Source of the DNA: Bifidobacterium ramosum | Lineage (GTDB): Bacteria > Actinomycetota > Actinomycetes > Actinomycetales > Bifidobacteriaceae | Reading direction: 5' to 3' | Length of the DNA stretch: 32,854 nt | Assembly (NCBI RefSeq): GCF_009299505.1 | Contig: NZ_WBSM01000017.1 | Coordinates: forward strand, 1 to 32,854 | In this document: positions 7,647-16,111 of the stretch, piece after piece | How the letters are laid out: each line of letters starts with the position of its first letter | Position numbering within the stretch: the stretch's first letter is position 1 | The notes under the pieces: generated by a model | What the model saw: the letters and a program-made list of their open reading frames with translations, nothing else | What the model was told of the DNA's origin: nothing | The model's database searches: none | Translations under genes and position numbers: made by a program

Positions 7647-9647
7647 ATGACGAGCGGCAAGAAACCTGTTAGGAAGAATCGCAAGGCAATCTCGATACTG
7701 AATGGCCGTGCCTCCATGACTGCGCCTACCGCCGCATCACCATACTGGAGACCTCGATGGCGCGATCCGAAAACGGGGAAAATGCGGACTACGAACTGCA
7801 CGACTCAGGACGCAGCCATCGAGGCAGCCCGCAGGGGGCTCGGCGATGTCACGCAGACACGGGCAAACATCCAACCTCCAACGTTTGAAGAGATGTTCTA
7901 CGAAATGTCCACCGTGAAAGGAAGCAACTGGTCAGACGGCACTCGAGCGGGAATGATTTCCCTGTATAAGAAGCATCTTGCGCCGGTGCTTGGCAGCAAA
8001 CCAGTGACACGTATCACGCAATCGGACATTCGCGACATCACGTTACCTACGTTGAACAACGAGCGTCAGCGTAAGATTAAGAGCCTTATCAAAGGAACTA
8101 TGGCACAAGCTGAACGGTGGACCGGAAACGATGCAACATTTTATTCTTCACAACTCATAATCACGGGGAAAGCATACAAGGGCCGCACCAAGCCCGTTGA
8201 CGAGCGCGACATTCCCAGTGGTAAATACATTGCCGACATCATCACTGCCGCGTACAGCACCATGAGCATTACGCCACTGGATGATGCAATGCCCGGACAG
8301 CGTAGAGGGAAATCAACCCTTATAGACCCTATGACGGGGAAAAAGACCAGCAGCGCACGAGAGGTTACGCGCATGTTCAATGAGTCACCTGACGCCTTCG
8401 ATGGCATCATGGACATTACCCCGCTTGACGCTCGTATTCGTTTGGGCCTCCCTGTCGATGAGGAAGATGCTCAAACACGATCGGCAAACATGCCGAAAAA
8501 ACAGACGAAGCACATTCCCGTGTATGCCGGTGACATCCGACGCAGCATACCAAGGCACCTACATCATCAGAATGAACGCAAAGCAGCAGAGGTGGTAGCT
8601 TGTGGCGAACGCTTTCGACTCATCGGCCTTGCGTTTGCTTTGAGTGCAGCCGGCGGTCTCCGCGTAGGGGAAATGCTACCGCTGCGTGTCAGGCATTTCC
8701 TGACCCGCGAACAGGCAGCGCGCATGTTCGTTTCCAGCCTCGCCATTCATAACGATACTCGAACTGTTACTATCGAGGGCAAGGCGGTTCCCGCCAGCAC
8801 CGATGTCTACGCCGTTCGTCGGAGCCAAAGCAAGACAGGGACGTTTCCCGTCTGGGACAGCCGTGCGGATTACAACGGGCGGATCAGCATCGAAGAACAG
8901 ATAACACAGGCGGGAACGAAGTACCTTATTCAGCCGCCGAAAATGGGTATCGGCAGAGAACGTGTAGCGCACTTGCCGTATTTCCTTCCTAATTGGGAAT
9001 ACATAGCAAATCGAACGCACGTCAGCCAGCGCGAGGCAATTGGCAACATCGTCGCACGTTTCAAGCAGCAGCCGGAGTCACAGAACAACGTGTCATTCTG
9101 GACATGCACTGACGAAGAAGCCGGCCTGCTGTGGACCAAGGGGTATGTGCCTATAGGATGGATGCTTCTCGAACGTTTCCGCGAACTGTGGAACTCGCCA
9201 GCCCTCGCCGACATACCGCCGAATAAGCGTATAGACGAGTTCCGTGAAATGCTCCTATTCCCGGCACGTTCCAATCCACGTATGACCAAGGACGGTCTGC
9301 CGGCCATACGCCCCATACCTGGATGGACGAACAACACCGCCATAGTGCCTGGTACCTGCGGATACATGACCGAAGCTAACTTTGTTGAAAGAAGTCTCAA
9401 TCCGATTTTTGATTACGTATCCGCCAACACTGGTGAATACCCGCTTCACCGTAAAAACTCAATACACAACAGAAAAGGCTGGACCTATCATGGGTTACGT
9501 CATTTCGCGGCATCCAGCCGCATACAAGCAGGCGTGCCCATTCCACAGGTAGCGGCGGAGCTCGGGCATAAGAACGCTTCGTTTACTCTTGATCGTTATG
9601 CGCATATGGTCAAGGAAGCCATACCTCCAACTGGATTTGAGTACTGA
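7647..9647 (+). CDS. Tyrosine recombinase / integrase, enlarged
   Basis: The protein has 666 residues. The catalytic set is visible: R339 in GLRVGEM, H615 and R618 in HGLRH, H641 in LGHKNAS, and nucleophile Y651 in DRYAH. It would integrate and excise the element at the ychF 3' end. AAGGAGCAGC precedes the ATG. Typical phage-type integrases have about 380-420 residues; here the stretch between the first Arg and the HxxRH box is about 275 residues, more than twice normal, and there are extra residues around 170-300 before the core. The frame is open throughout, so the extra length is not a sequencing artefact in an obvious way. Confidence 0.92.
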   Translation: MTSGKKPVRKNRKAISILNGRASMTAPTAASPYWRPRWRDPKTGKMRTTNCTTQDAAIEAARRGLGDVTQTRANIQPPTFEEMFYEMSTVKGSNWSDGTRAGMISLYKKHLAPVLGSKPVTRITQSDIRDITLPTLNNERQRKIKSLIKGTMAQAERWTGNDATFYSSQLIITGKAYKGRTKPVDERDIPSGKYIADIITAAYSTMSITPLDDAMPGQRRGKSTLIDPMTGKKTSSAREVTRMFNESPDAFDGIMDITPLDARIRLGLPVDEEDAQTRSANMPKKQTKHIPVYAGDIRRSIPRHLHHQNERKAAEVVACGERFRLIGLAFALSAAGGLRVGEMLPLRVRHFLTREQAARMFVSSLAIHNDTRTVTIEGKAVPASTDVYAVRRSQSKTGTFPVWDSRADYNGRISIEEQITQAGTKYLIQPPKMGIGRERVAHLPYFLPNWEYIANRTHVSQREAIGNIVARFKQQPESQNNVSFWTCTDEEAGLLWTKGYVPIGWMLLERFRELWNSPALADIPPNKRIDEFREMLLFPARSNPRMTKDGLPAIRPIPGWTNNTAIVPGTCGYMTEANFVERSLNPIFDYVSANTGEYPLHRKNSIHNRKGWTYHGLRHFAASSRIQAGVPIPQVAAELGHKNASFTLDRYAHMVKEAIPPTGFEY

Positions 9648-9681
9648 CAAACAGTAACCATACATTCCCAGTCGCCATTGA

Positions 9682-9743
9682 ACCTTAAGCACAACGTGCA
9701 CGCATATTTATCCAAGAAAACGCGAACAAGTTGTGCTTAAGGT
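9682..9743. repeat. Inverted repeat, 14-bp perfect arms, 34-nt loop
   Basis: ACCTTAAGCACAAC and its exact reverse complement (9682-9695 and 9730-9743) lie between the convergent ends of the integrase and a small minus-strand gene. It may be a shared terminator or a protein-binding or nick site. A poly-T stretch follows at about 9758-9766 on the plus strand. Confidence 0.6.
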
Positions 9744-9755
9744 ATACGTCTCGCA

Positions 9756-9944
9756 TTATTTTTTTCTCAGCGGATGTGGTTTCGTGATGTCGATACCGGC
9801 CGATGCATAAACGGAGATGATTTGCGCTTCATTGAGTTCGCTCATCCGATGATGTGCCAATATGCACTTGTTGGGATTGACGCAGAACTCGGCTTCTTCG
9901 GGGCTGACGATATGGATTATCGCGGGGTCTTTGACGCTTGGCAT
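9756..9944 (-). CDS. Small hypothetical protein in the element
   Basis: The 62-residue product starts at the ATG with AAAGGAG seven bases upstream; the longer frame to 9980 lacks this signal. It begins MPSVKDPAIIHIVSPEEAEF and ends in a basic tail KPHPLRKK. No family is recognised and no helix-turn-helix is clear. A control or excision role would fit its place beside the integrase but is not shown by the sequence. Confidence 0.5.
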   Translation of the reverse strand: MPSVKDPAIIHIVSPEEAEFCVNPNKCILAHHRMSELNEAQIISVYASAGIDITKPHPLRKK

Positions 9945-9970
9945 GGCTGCTCCTTTCCGGAGAAATGTTG

Positions 9971-10384
9971 TCAAGGACATATCGTCGAAAAAAAGAAAAA
10001 GTCGCTCGCGCTTTTGCCCCGCCGCCGCGCTTCATTACTGCCGCATCGCCTACCGGCATTTCGGCGGGGTCGTTCTCCCGGTCCAGCGTGCTCTAAGCGT
10101 ATGCGGCGACAAAGAGCTGGCCCATATATCTCAGACCACGACGGCTCTCCAATGGAATGACCATGCCCCGACGCCGGAAGTGTACTACCTGCTTTTCTGC
10201 CGTTCTTATTGTCTTTCTGACGGCGGTTATGCGTGATTTGCTCACCGACGTGGTTATGGCGATAATCCCGTTCCACCGGCGTTATCGACGTCAGGCGGTT
10301 TCCGGCCTCATCGAACGCGGTATCTAATGCGCGTTCTGCGATATTGACTGGCAAGTCGTCATACATCGTATCTGACGACTTCAT
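9971..10384 (-). CDS. Doubtful hypothetical ORF
   Basis: This 137-codon frame starts MKSSDTMYDDLPVNIAERAL. The first 65 residues look protein-like (acidic, then DYRHNHVGEQ). The second half is rich in Arg and Gly and ends in a run of Phe, as in a chance frame. The start has no good ribosome binding site. It may be a short or frameshifted gene divergent from the one at 10418, or no gene at all. Confidence 0.3.
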   Translation of the reverse strand: MKSSDTMYDDLPVNIAERALDTAFDEAGNRLTSITPVERDYRHNHVGEQITHNRRQKDNKNGRKAGSTLPASGHGHSIGEPSWSEIYGPALCRRIRLEHAGPGERPRRNAGRRCGSNEARRRGKSASDFFFFSTICP

Positions 10385-10417
10385 ACCATCATCCGTACTT
10401 AGGGGAAGGACACCGAA

Positions 10418-11362
10418 ATGACCAGCACCTTGCGCCCAACCAAAGGCGATCGGAGGACATTGGAAGCATTGGTGAGGTTCCGTTGCCTTAGCATTCTGAG
10501 TGCCGTCCGGTTTTCCGGACTTGCGTTGTCAAGTCGCTATAGGGTCAGCCGTCGTCTTCGCGCCTATGCGGAACGCGGTTATGTGCGCGTCATCACCGGC
10601 CCGAGTGCGCACGTCGTGTTCACGCCGACGCCCAAACTGATTCCGTTGTTGGGATTGGAAACACCGCCGTTGAGAGCTACAGATGCTTCGGCACACGCGC
10701 TGGCAGTATCGAGCATCGCATCACAACTGGCACATGGCGATAACGTGCTGCGTTTGCCCGTCGATGAATGGGAAAACATTCGCGTGCAGATGGAGGATTA
10801 TGAAGCAGGTCTGGTTTGTGAAGCAGACCTGCGCATGGCCGAAAGCCGGCTACGCCAGTCTGGTAAACGAGACCAGGCCGTGGCGCAGATGTTGCATCTG
10901 ATGGATACGCAACGTGATGATGTCGCATACAGGGCATGGGCTGGAGGGAATCCATATCAATCGTGGCCGTGGATTGTCATGGCACACGGCGAGGCATGGA
11001 GCATGCGCGAGCAACGCATGGTCAGTAACGTGTATGCCGAATCAGACAGCGCTGTTATCTCACTGACCGACCATCGACCCGACTTGGTTCTTGCCCGACC
11101 ATTCCATCAATCCATCGCCATCGAGGTCGAGCTGACGCGCAAACCCGTGAACGATTACATCGCCACGATGGCCGGATACTCCACTCGGCAGAGCCGCGAC
11201 GCTTACGCACTGGTCGTTTGGATTGCGACCAACGAGGCTATCGCTCATGCGATTCGTCGTGGTATCGCGGCGACCGGCACCGAACAGCTGGCACATGTTG
11301 TGATGGCCGATTCCAACGGTGGACCGTTGTGGGGCGGCGTCGATTTGACGACCAGAGTATGA
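10418..11362 (+). CDS. Replication-relaxation-family-like protein
   Basis: The protein has 314 residues. It has an N-terminal winged-helix-like region (about residues 10-75; LVRFRCLSILSAVRFSGLA and YAERGYVRVITG) and a C-terminal part with RPDLVL followed by IAIEVELTRKP and Y, like a nuclease-fold core. This layout matches the replication-relaxation (Replic_Relax) family found on actinobacterial plasmids and integrative elements. In that family it is thought to act on DNA in replication or transfer, but the activity is poorly known. GGGGAAGG lies eight to ten bases before the ATG. The next gene downstream, 208 bp away on the same strand, is the helicase-Rep fusion. Confidence 0.6.
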   Translation: MTSTLRPTKGDRRTLEALVRFRCLSILSAVRFSGLALSSRYRVSRRLRAYAERGYVRVITGPSAHVVFTPTPKLIPLLGLETPPLRATDASAHALAVSSIASQLAHGDNVLRLPVDEWENIRVQMEDYEAGLVCEADLRMAESRLRQSGKRDQAVAQMLHLMDTQRDDVAYRAWAGGNPYQSWPWIVMAHGEAWSMREQRMVSNVYAESDSAVISLTDHRPDLVLARPFHQSIAIEVELTRKPVNDYIATMAGYSTRQSRDAYALVVWIATNEAIAHAIRRGIAATGTEQLAHVVMADSNGGPLWGGVDLTTRV

Positions 11363-11472
11363 CGGATGTGCAAACACATTCCGACGGTATCATCCGGCAT
11401 GGCATGCATCACTTTGTACGTGCCGCGGCAATAGCAGCCGGAACAGGACTCTCTATATTCCCTTAAAACCAA

Positions 11473-11507
11473 ACGTCGGCCGCCACCATAATGGCATCGG
11501 CCGACGT
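11473..11507. other. Stem-loop in the leader before the helicase-Rep gene
   Basis: Arms of 10 bp (ACGTCGGCCG and CGGCCGACGT) enclose a 15-nt loop. It lies in the 208-bp gap 11363-11570, which otherwise holds no supported gene. It could be a terminator without T-run, a leader control element, or part of a replication origin, given the Rep gene directly downstream. Confidence 0.4.
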
Positions 11508-11570
11508 AAGAGCAACTGACGATAACACGGGCTTCCCTCCCGCGGAACTGAAACATGGAGGTGTTTCGTA

Positions 11571-14471
11571 ATGTCCTCAACAGCAATATCTACCGCGCAA
11601 CGGCTCACACTCGCCAAAGATGAGCGTCAACTTGAACGCGCGCATCGTAATAGCGTTTTGCAAAAGCGAATCCATGACGGCGAACTGGAAATGTCCCGCT
11701 GGCAGCTGCTGGCAGCGAGGAACACAGACCATCTATTGCGCATCGTCGCGTCGGCCGGAGCCGGTAAGACCCGGACACTCGCCAACGCAATCGCGGCCGC
11801 AGCCACGCTTCACGACGCGAAACACATCGCCGTTATCACGTTCACTCGCAAGGCGACGCGCGTCATCGATGGTGCACTCACACGCAATGGCGTGTACGGC
11901 GCCAGCGTGAGCACACTCGATTCACTCGCTCTGCGGATACTAAAAGCTGCTGGCATACATATCAACGCTATCACCGACGCTGACAAGAGAGCAATCCTCA
12001 CCGATATCCGAAAAACCTGCATGGAAGAACAGCCGCACGAACGCATCACGCTGAAACAAATGATGCATGACACGACGTATTATGCCATGCATCCTGACGA
12101 ACAGCCCGAATCCGAATACCTCAAAGCCATCCTGAAGGAATATACCAAACAATGCAAGGATATTTACAGCGCCGAATGGCCGACCATCGAGTTACTCGCC
12201 GCGCAGCACTACCCAAAATCTGGCCTCCAGTTTGAGATACTAGGCGTGGATGAAGCCCAGGACCTTAATCCTACGCAAATACAACTGGTAGAAAGCATCA
12301 CCGCCACGACGATGCAGACCATCATCGCCGGTGATTGGCGGCAAGGCATCATGACCTTTCAAGGTGCGACGCCCGACTGGTTTCGTGACGGCACAAACTT
12401 CGACCAGACATTAGAGCTTCCTATCAATCACCGATGCGCACCGAAAATAGTCAATGTCGCAAATCGCATCTTCGGGGACCACATCAAGGCCTCCAGTAAT
12501 GCCACGACCGGCATGGTACCACAGCTGATACGAGCGAACAATGAACAGGACGAAGCAGAAAAAATCGCCGACATTATTGAAGGCCTGTTGTCCGATGGGC
12601 ATACTGCGGCGAGCAACATCAAGTTCCTTGCGTGGCGTCGCAGCCAGTTCCGAGAACTGAAACGAACGCTTGCAGAACGCGGCATGCCAATAAACGAGGA
12701 TGCCTTCCGCACCATCCATTCATACAAAGGTGATGAGGCAAACATCGTCGTTCTGGTGGGCGTGAGTCGAGCCGTATGGGGCGATCGCAGCGATGAAGCG
12801 GACATGTTGCTATATGTGGGAATGACACGAGCGAGACTGGGGCTCATCATCTCCTATCCCGACCAAACGATTCTCCCCGGCGGCCGCACTTCCACAGTCT
12901 ACGGCCCATATCTCACACTTGAAGACTGCGCCTTGCAAGAGTCATCCGATTCAGAGACGATTCTCGGCAAGCTCCACCGCGACATCAGTAGTCGTCACCT
13001 GTTGGAAGATGTCATCGAGGACAACAGGACCGCACAGAACATCGCCATCCAGAAAAAGCAGCAGAGTCGTGTCGTCGCGAGCTACCAACGCCTAGGCAAC
13101 GTAAAGGTGGCAGCGAAGCTGACGGATTGCGCGGATAAGCTAACGTTCGAGACCATGACCGACGGAAGTGTTCGACGCAGCCTGTTGGCGCACGCATGGT
13201 TCTGCAACCAGAAGACCTGCAATATTTGTATGGGAAGACGGGCCGTGCGCAACCAACTGCGCGTTGGCGCGGCACTCGATTGTTTGTTTAACCCCAAATG
13301 CTACCAGGATTTACTGCCTGATGAACTGTATGAGCGTATTGCCAGGATGCGGTTTGCGACACCTGCCTTCTTCACGGCGACTATGCCCAACTTCGATGAC
13401 CTTGCGCTCGGTATCCGCGTGCTCAATCTCGCCGTCCGTAAGCTCACTCACACGAATACCGGCCGTATTATGAGCGAACGCGAACGAGTGTTCACGCAAG
13501 GCATCGTCGGCACCACGCGCAGCGACGAAGCGACCAATCGGTACATCAACGCAGGACTGCACGAACTGGAATACCAGCTACAGCAACACGAATCTATGCA
13601 CGACTTGACCGACACACAACTAAATGAACTTCGCCAGAAGATAACCGACATTCGGGCGGGCGGCGAATGGCACGTACACGCCCACATGATTTTCGCGACG
13701 TTGGGAACCTATTACCATGACCAGCTTCATAGCAACGACATTAAGAATGGACACGACTACAAAGGTGACATCGTAGAGGCCAATCACTTATACAAAGACC
13801 GTCTGTGGTGGAAGTTGGAGTGGACCAGCGCCGTCCAGAAAGCCGTGAACTCCGTCATCAGGCAGGACCGGGCAAAAGGGATAGCACACGATGATTTCCA
13901 GACTGGCCGTTGGAAACGGTTTCTGAGCATGCGCCGCACCGATGTGGAACAAACCATTGAGCAAGCCCAGGCTCAAGTTGAACAATGCGAGCCGGGTACA
14001 GTCGCCTATGATGCCGCTCGGGAAGCTGAAAAGCAGGCTTGGGCCAACGGAGCGGTAATTGATATCGAAGCTATCAGCATCAAGGGAAAAAATATGACGT
14101 CGGAACAAAAAAGGAAACTTAACAGGCATCCCGAACTGCTGAAATCCGCTATACAAGAAACCTGCAAATATGCCTTCAAGCCGGATGAACTTTTCGTAAA
14201 AACCAGCAAGGACGAGCTCGACCAAATCCTGCCACAAATAGACGCCACATCAGGCGCGCGTCTCATCTCTCGCACCGGCATCATCGCTCAAGTGCTTCAA
14301 GATGCTGATGAGCGACGGCTCTGCGATCGTTACTTGCAACGTGCGCGAACCGGTAACGTGGACTGGACGCTGGAGCAGTCCGTCACATTCAATTGGCTGA
14401 CCGACCTCCGCCAATATGTTCAATACGAAACCGTTAACGCGGATGACGGCGAAGCCGATTTTCGGTCATAA
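11571..14471 (+). CDS. UvrD-like helicase fused to rolling-circle (HUH) Rep initiator
   Basis: This single open frame encodes 966 residues. Residues 45-445 form an SF1 UvrD/PcrA-type helicase: Walker A ASAGAGKT (60-67), DEAQD (227-231), GDWRQG (254-259), NHRC (286-289), HSYKGDEANIV (383-393) and YVGMTRAR (415-422). Residues about 520-880 resemble the Rep_1 family of pC194/pUB110-type plasmids: a Cys cluster C-x4-C-x2-C (545-553), TATMPNFDDL (603-612), the HUH-type HVHAHMIF (701-708), and the active-site pattern E863-x3-Y867 in ETCKYAFK. That spacing equals the Glu and Tyr pair known in pC194 Rep. Such Rep proteins nick the double-strand origin and normally recruit host PcrA. Here the helicase seems built in. 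AUG is preceded by GGAGGTG. Confidence 0.8.
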   Translation: MSSTAISTAQRLTLAKDERQLERAHRNSVLQKRIHDGELEMSRWQLLAARNTDHLLRIVASAGAGKTRTLANAIAAAATLHDAKHIAVITFTRKATRVIDGALTRNGVYGASVSTLDSLALRILKAAGIHINAITDADKRAILTDIRKTCMEEQPHERITLKQMMHDTTYYAMHPDEQPESEYLKAILKEYTKQCKDIYSAEWPTIELLAAQHYPKSGLQFEILGVDEAQDLNPTQIQLVESITATTMQTIIAGDWRQGIMTFQGATPDWFRDGTNFDQTLELPINHRCAPKIVNVANRIFGDHIKASSNATTGMVPQLIRANNEQDEAEKIADIIEGLLSDGHTAASNIKFLAWRRSQFRELKRTLAERGMPINEDAFRTIHSYKGDEANIVVLVGVSRAVWGDRSDEADMLLYVGMTRARLGLIISYPDQTILPGGRTSTVYGPYLTLEDCALQESSDSETILGKLHRDISSRHLLEDVIEDNRTAQNIAIQKKQQSRVVASYQRLGNVKVAAKLTDCADKLTFETMTDGSVRRSLLAHAWFCNQKTCNICMGRRAVRNQLRVGAALDCLFNPKCYQDLLPDELYERIARMRFATPAFFTATMPNFDDLALGIRVLNLAVRKLTHTNTGRIMSERERVFTQGIVGTTRSDEATNRYINAGLHELEYQLQQHESMHDLTDTQLNELRQKITDIRAGGEWHVHAHMIFATLGTYYHDQLHSNDIKNGHDYKGDIVEANHLYKDRLWWKLEWTSAVQKAVNSVIRQDRAKGIAHDDFQTGRWKRFLSMRRTDVEQTIEQAQAQVEQCEPGTVAYDAAREAEKQAWANGAVIDIEAISIKGKNMTSEQKRKLNRHPELLKSAIQETCKYAFKPDELFVKTSKDELDQILPQIDATSGARLISRTGIIAQVLQDADERRLCDRYLQRARTGNVDWTLEQSVTFNWLTDLRQYVQYETVNADDGEADFRS

Positions 14472-14474
14472 TCT

Positions 14475-14541
14475 CAACTGGCACGTAGTGGTGGGGCCGA
14501 CGAACAATCAGTTCGTCGGCCCCACCACTACGTGCCAGTTG
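14475..14541. terminator. 31-bp perfect hairpin after the helicase-Rep gene
   Basis: Two perfect 31-bp arms (14475-14505 and 14511-14541) flank a 5-nt loop, starting just after the Rep stop codon and followed by TTTCTATAT. It probably terminates both the Rep transcript and the convergent defence operon. A role as single-strand origin is also possible next to a rolling-circle Rep gene. Confidence 0.75.
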
Positions 14542-14640
14542 TTTCTATATAACAATCAATACAGCCGTTGCCAGCTGTTTGGCTTGTATGAACGAGAAGA
14601 AGTCGCATGAACGTTCCGACGATCGCGGCCTGACAGGCAG

Positions 14641-15198
14641 TCATTGCCGCCTCAATACAGGCGGCAGGAACCGTTCGGCTTCGCCTTCGTTGAAGGTCTG
14701 CTCTTCTTCTTTCTTTAACGCATGTTGCGCTTCCTGATACGCTTTCTCAGATGTTCGCGGCGTCGTTGCGTAGATGTTCGCTACGGTCTTAGTCAAGTTG
14801 TCACGCTTCTCACGAATCTCGTCATCCCTCAGCTCGTTAAAATCTGTAAGTAGTGCCTCATATTCCTCACGTACTATCCATAGGCGATCGGCCGCCTTCT
14901 GATGTTCCTCAGCTTTCGCCGCCGGATTAAAATTCTTTGTTGCGGCATTTACAATCACGAGAGCAACGGCAAAAACCGCCCCAATAGCTTTAGCCCATGT
15001 AGGGAATACAGTCACCAAAAAACCACCCGCAGTTATTGCTGAGAGGATGAGTTGGCACCACCGGAGTCTACGGTCTTCCGCCCTTAACCGGTGCGCGTCT
15101 TTTTCATGCGCGGTGAATGTGTACACCACTTTTCCGTACCGCGTTACCAGCTCAGACCGAAGCCGCTCACGATAATCTGGCTTTAAATTGGTCACCAT
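14641..15198 (-). CDS. SLATT-domain two-helix membrane effector (CBASS)
   Basis: The product has 185 residues from the ATG at 15198. This start is chosen because GGAAG lies seven bases before it; an ATG at 15216 is possible. A basic N-terminal stretch is followed by two hydrophobic segments (about residues 47-65 LILSAITAGGFLVTVF, and 69-86 AIGAVFAVALVIVNA), then a long charged helical region. This matches SLATT (SMODS- and SLOG-associating two-TM) effectors, thought to form membrane pores or depolarise the membrane when a cyclic nucleotide is made. It overlaps the 3' end of the CD-NTase gene by 32 bases, so the two are translated together. The terminator at 14475-14541 closes the operon. Confidence 0.78.
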   Translation of the reverse strand: MVTNLKPDYRERLRSELVTRYGKVVYTFTAHEKDAHRLRAEDRRLRWCQLILSAITAGGFLVTVFPTWAKAIGAVFAVALVIVNAATKNFNPAAKAEEHQKAADRLWIVREEYEALLTDFNELRDDEIREKRDNLTKTVANIYATTPRTSEKAYQEAQHALKKEEEQTFNEGEAERFLPPVLRRQ

Positions 15199-16063
15199 AT
15201 ATAGACTTCCATTCATCTTCTGCTAATGAATCAATACCAAGGTCTACGTCATATTGAGCCTCTTTAGCATGCTCATATGCAATATTTGCTTTTGCTGTAA
15301 CATCTACGGAAAAGTCTATAGTTGAAAGACTTCCCGGAGCAAATAAGCTGGAATCGTTGCCATGTTTTACAAGGTACGCGAAGAAATCGCGAGTCATCTC
15401 CCCATATTTGGAATAGTTTTTGTACTTTTCAATTGGTACATCATTAAGCAAGAAAAAGTCATAAGCTAACGCATCGATTGCGATGCCGGAAATGTTGACA
15501 TTATTGGCATTTCTCCATGCACGAAGCATGCGACATAAATCTTTGGGCGAATGCTCATAGTATGATGAAAGACTATTCAGCGCATTGATTTCATCCTTGG
15601 GATTTGTTACTTGCCATGAACCTCCGTTATGTGTGTCCGGGTAGTAATATGCATTACCAGAATCTTGGGAGAATGCAGGAACAATCTCGAAGCGAATTCC
15701 ATCAGACCATTCAATAACGATAACTTGTCCATCACCTCGTAAATGCGAGTTTGAATATTTAGTTTGTATTACAGTCTTTACTTCTTGTAATAAAGCAGAT
15801 TGACCATTACTGGCATAATGGTTATAACGATGGAATGTTTCAGGCGGCAGTTCTACTAGAATATCGATGTCACTGGTCGAGATTTCAGTCCCTCTGCCAT
15901 AAGAACCGACGTATAAACCATGGAGCGACTCACTGGAAATGTCCCAGTAAAAAATATTTATCAGCTTGACAATGCTATGGTATCTCAAACTAATGGTATC
16001 TGTTATATCTTCATCCATGAGTAAGGATGAACAAAAGCCTTGAAATGTGGAACTTACTCCCAT
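15167..16063 (-). CDS. CD-NTase (SMODS nucleotidyltransferase), CBASS
   Basis: The enzyme has 298 residues. The nucleotidyltransferase signature is clear: GSYGRGT (53-59), then D65-x-D67 in SDIDILVELP, and a third acidic position E126 in IRFEIVPAF. The C-terminal part is helical, as in SMODS-type cGAS/DncV-like nucleotidyltransferases. After phage infection such enzymes make cyclic di- or trinucleotides that trigger an effector; the product here cannot be read. The gene is visibly more AT-rich than its neighbours, which suggests separate origin. It lies 48 bp after the type III res gene and overlaps the SLATT effector gene. With no E1/E2, HORMA or TRIP13 genes, the pair is a minimal type I CBASS. 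Confidence 0.85.
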   Translation of the reverse strand: MGVSSTFQGFCSSLLMDEDITDTISLRYHSIVKLINIFYWDISSESLHGLYVGSYGRGTEISTSDIDILVELPPETFHRYNHYASNGQSALLQEVKTVIQTKYSNSHLRGDGQVIVIEWSDGIRFEIVPAFSQDSGNAYYYPDTHNGGSWQVTNPKDEINALNSLSSYYEHSPKDLCRMLRAWRNANNVNISGIAIDALAYDFFLLNDVPIEKYKNYSKYGEMTRDFFAYLVKHGNDSSLFAPGSLSTIDFSVDVTAKANIAYEHAKEAQYDVDLGIDSLAEDEWKSIYGDQFKARLS

Positions 16064-16111
16064 TTTTCTCTTTCTCGCGCTCGTTGCATTAGATGATGGT
16101 TTTCCATCGAT

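Noticed and set aside
7514..7801. 95-codon minus-strand frame ending EFKFNVSKK
   Set aside because: Only the last codons are meaningful, as the displaced ychF tail. The rest is antisense to the integrase start and attachment-site DNA.
15167..16063. Possible MNT-type antitoxin nucleotidyltransferase (HEPN/MNT pair)
   Set aside because: At 298 residues it is too long for MNT, it has a helical SMODS-like C-terminus, and the partner is a two-helix membrane protein, not HEPN.
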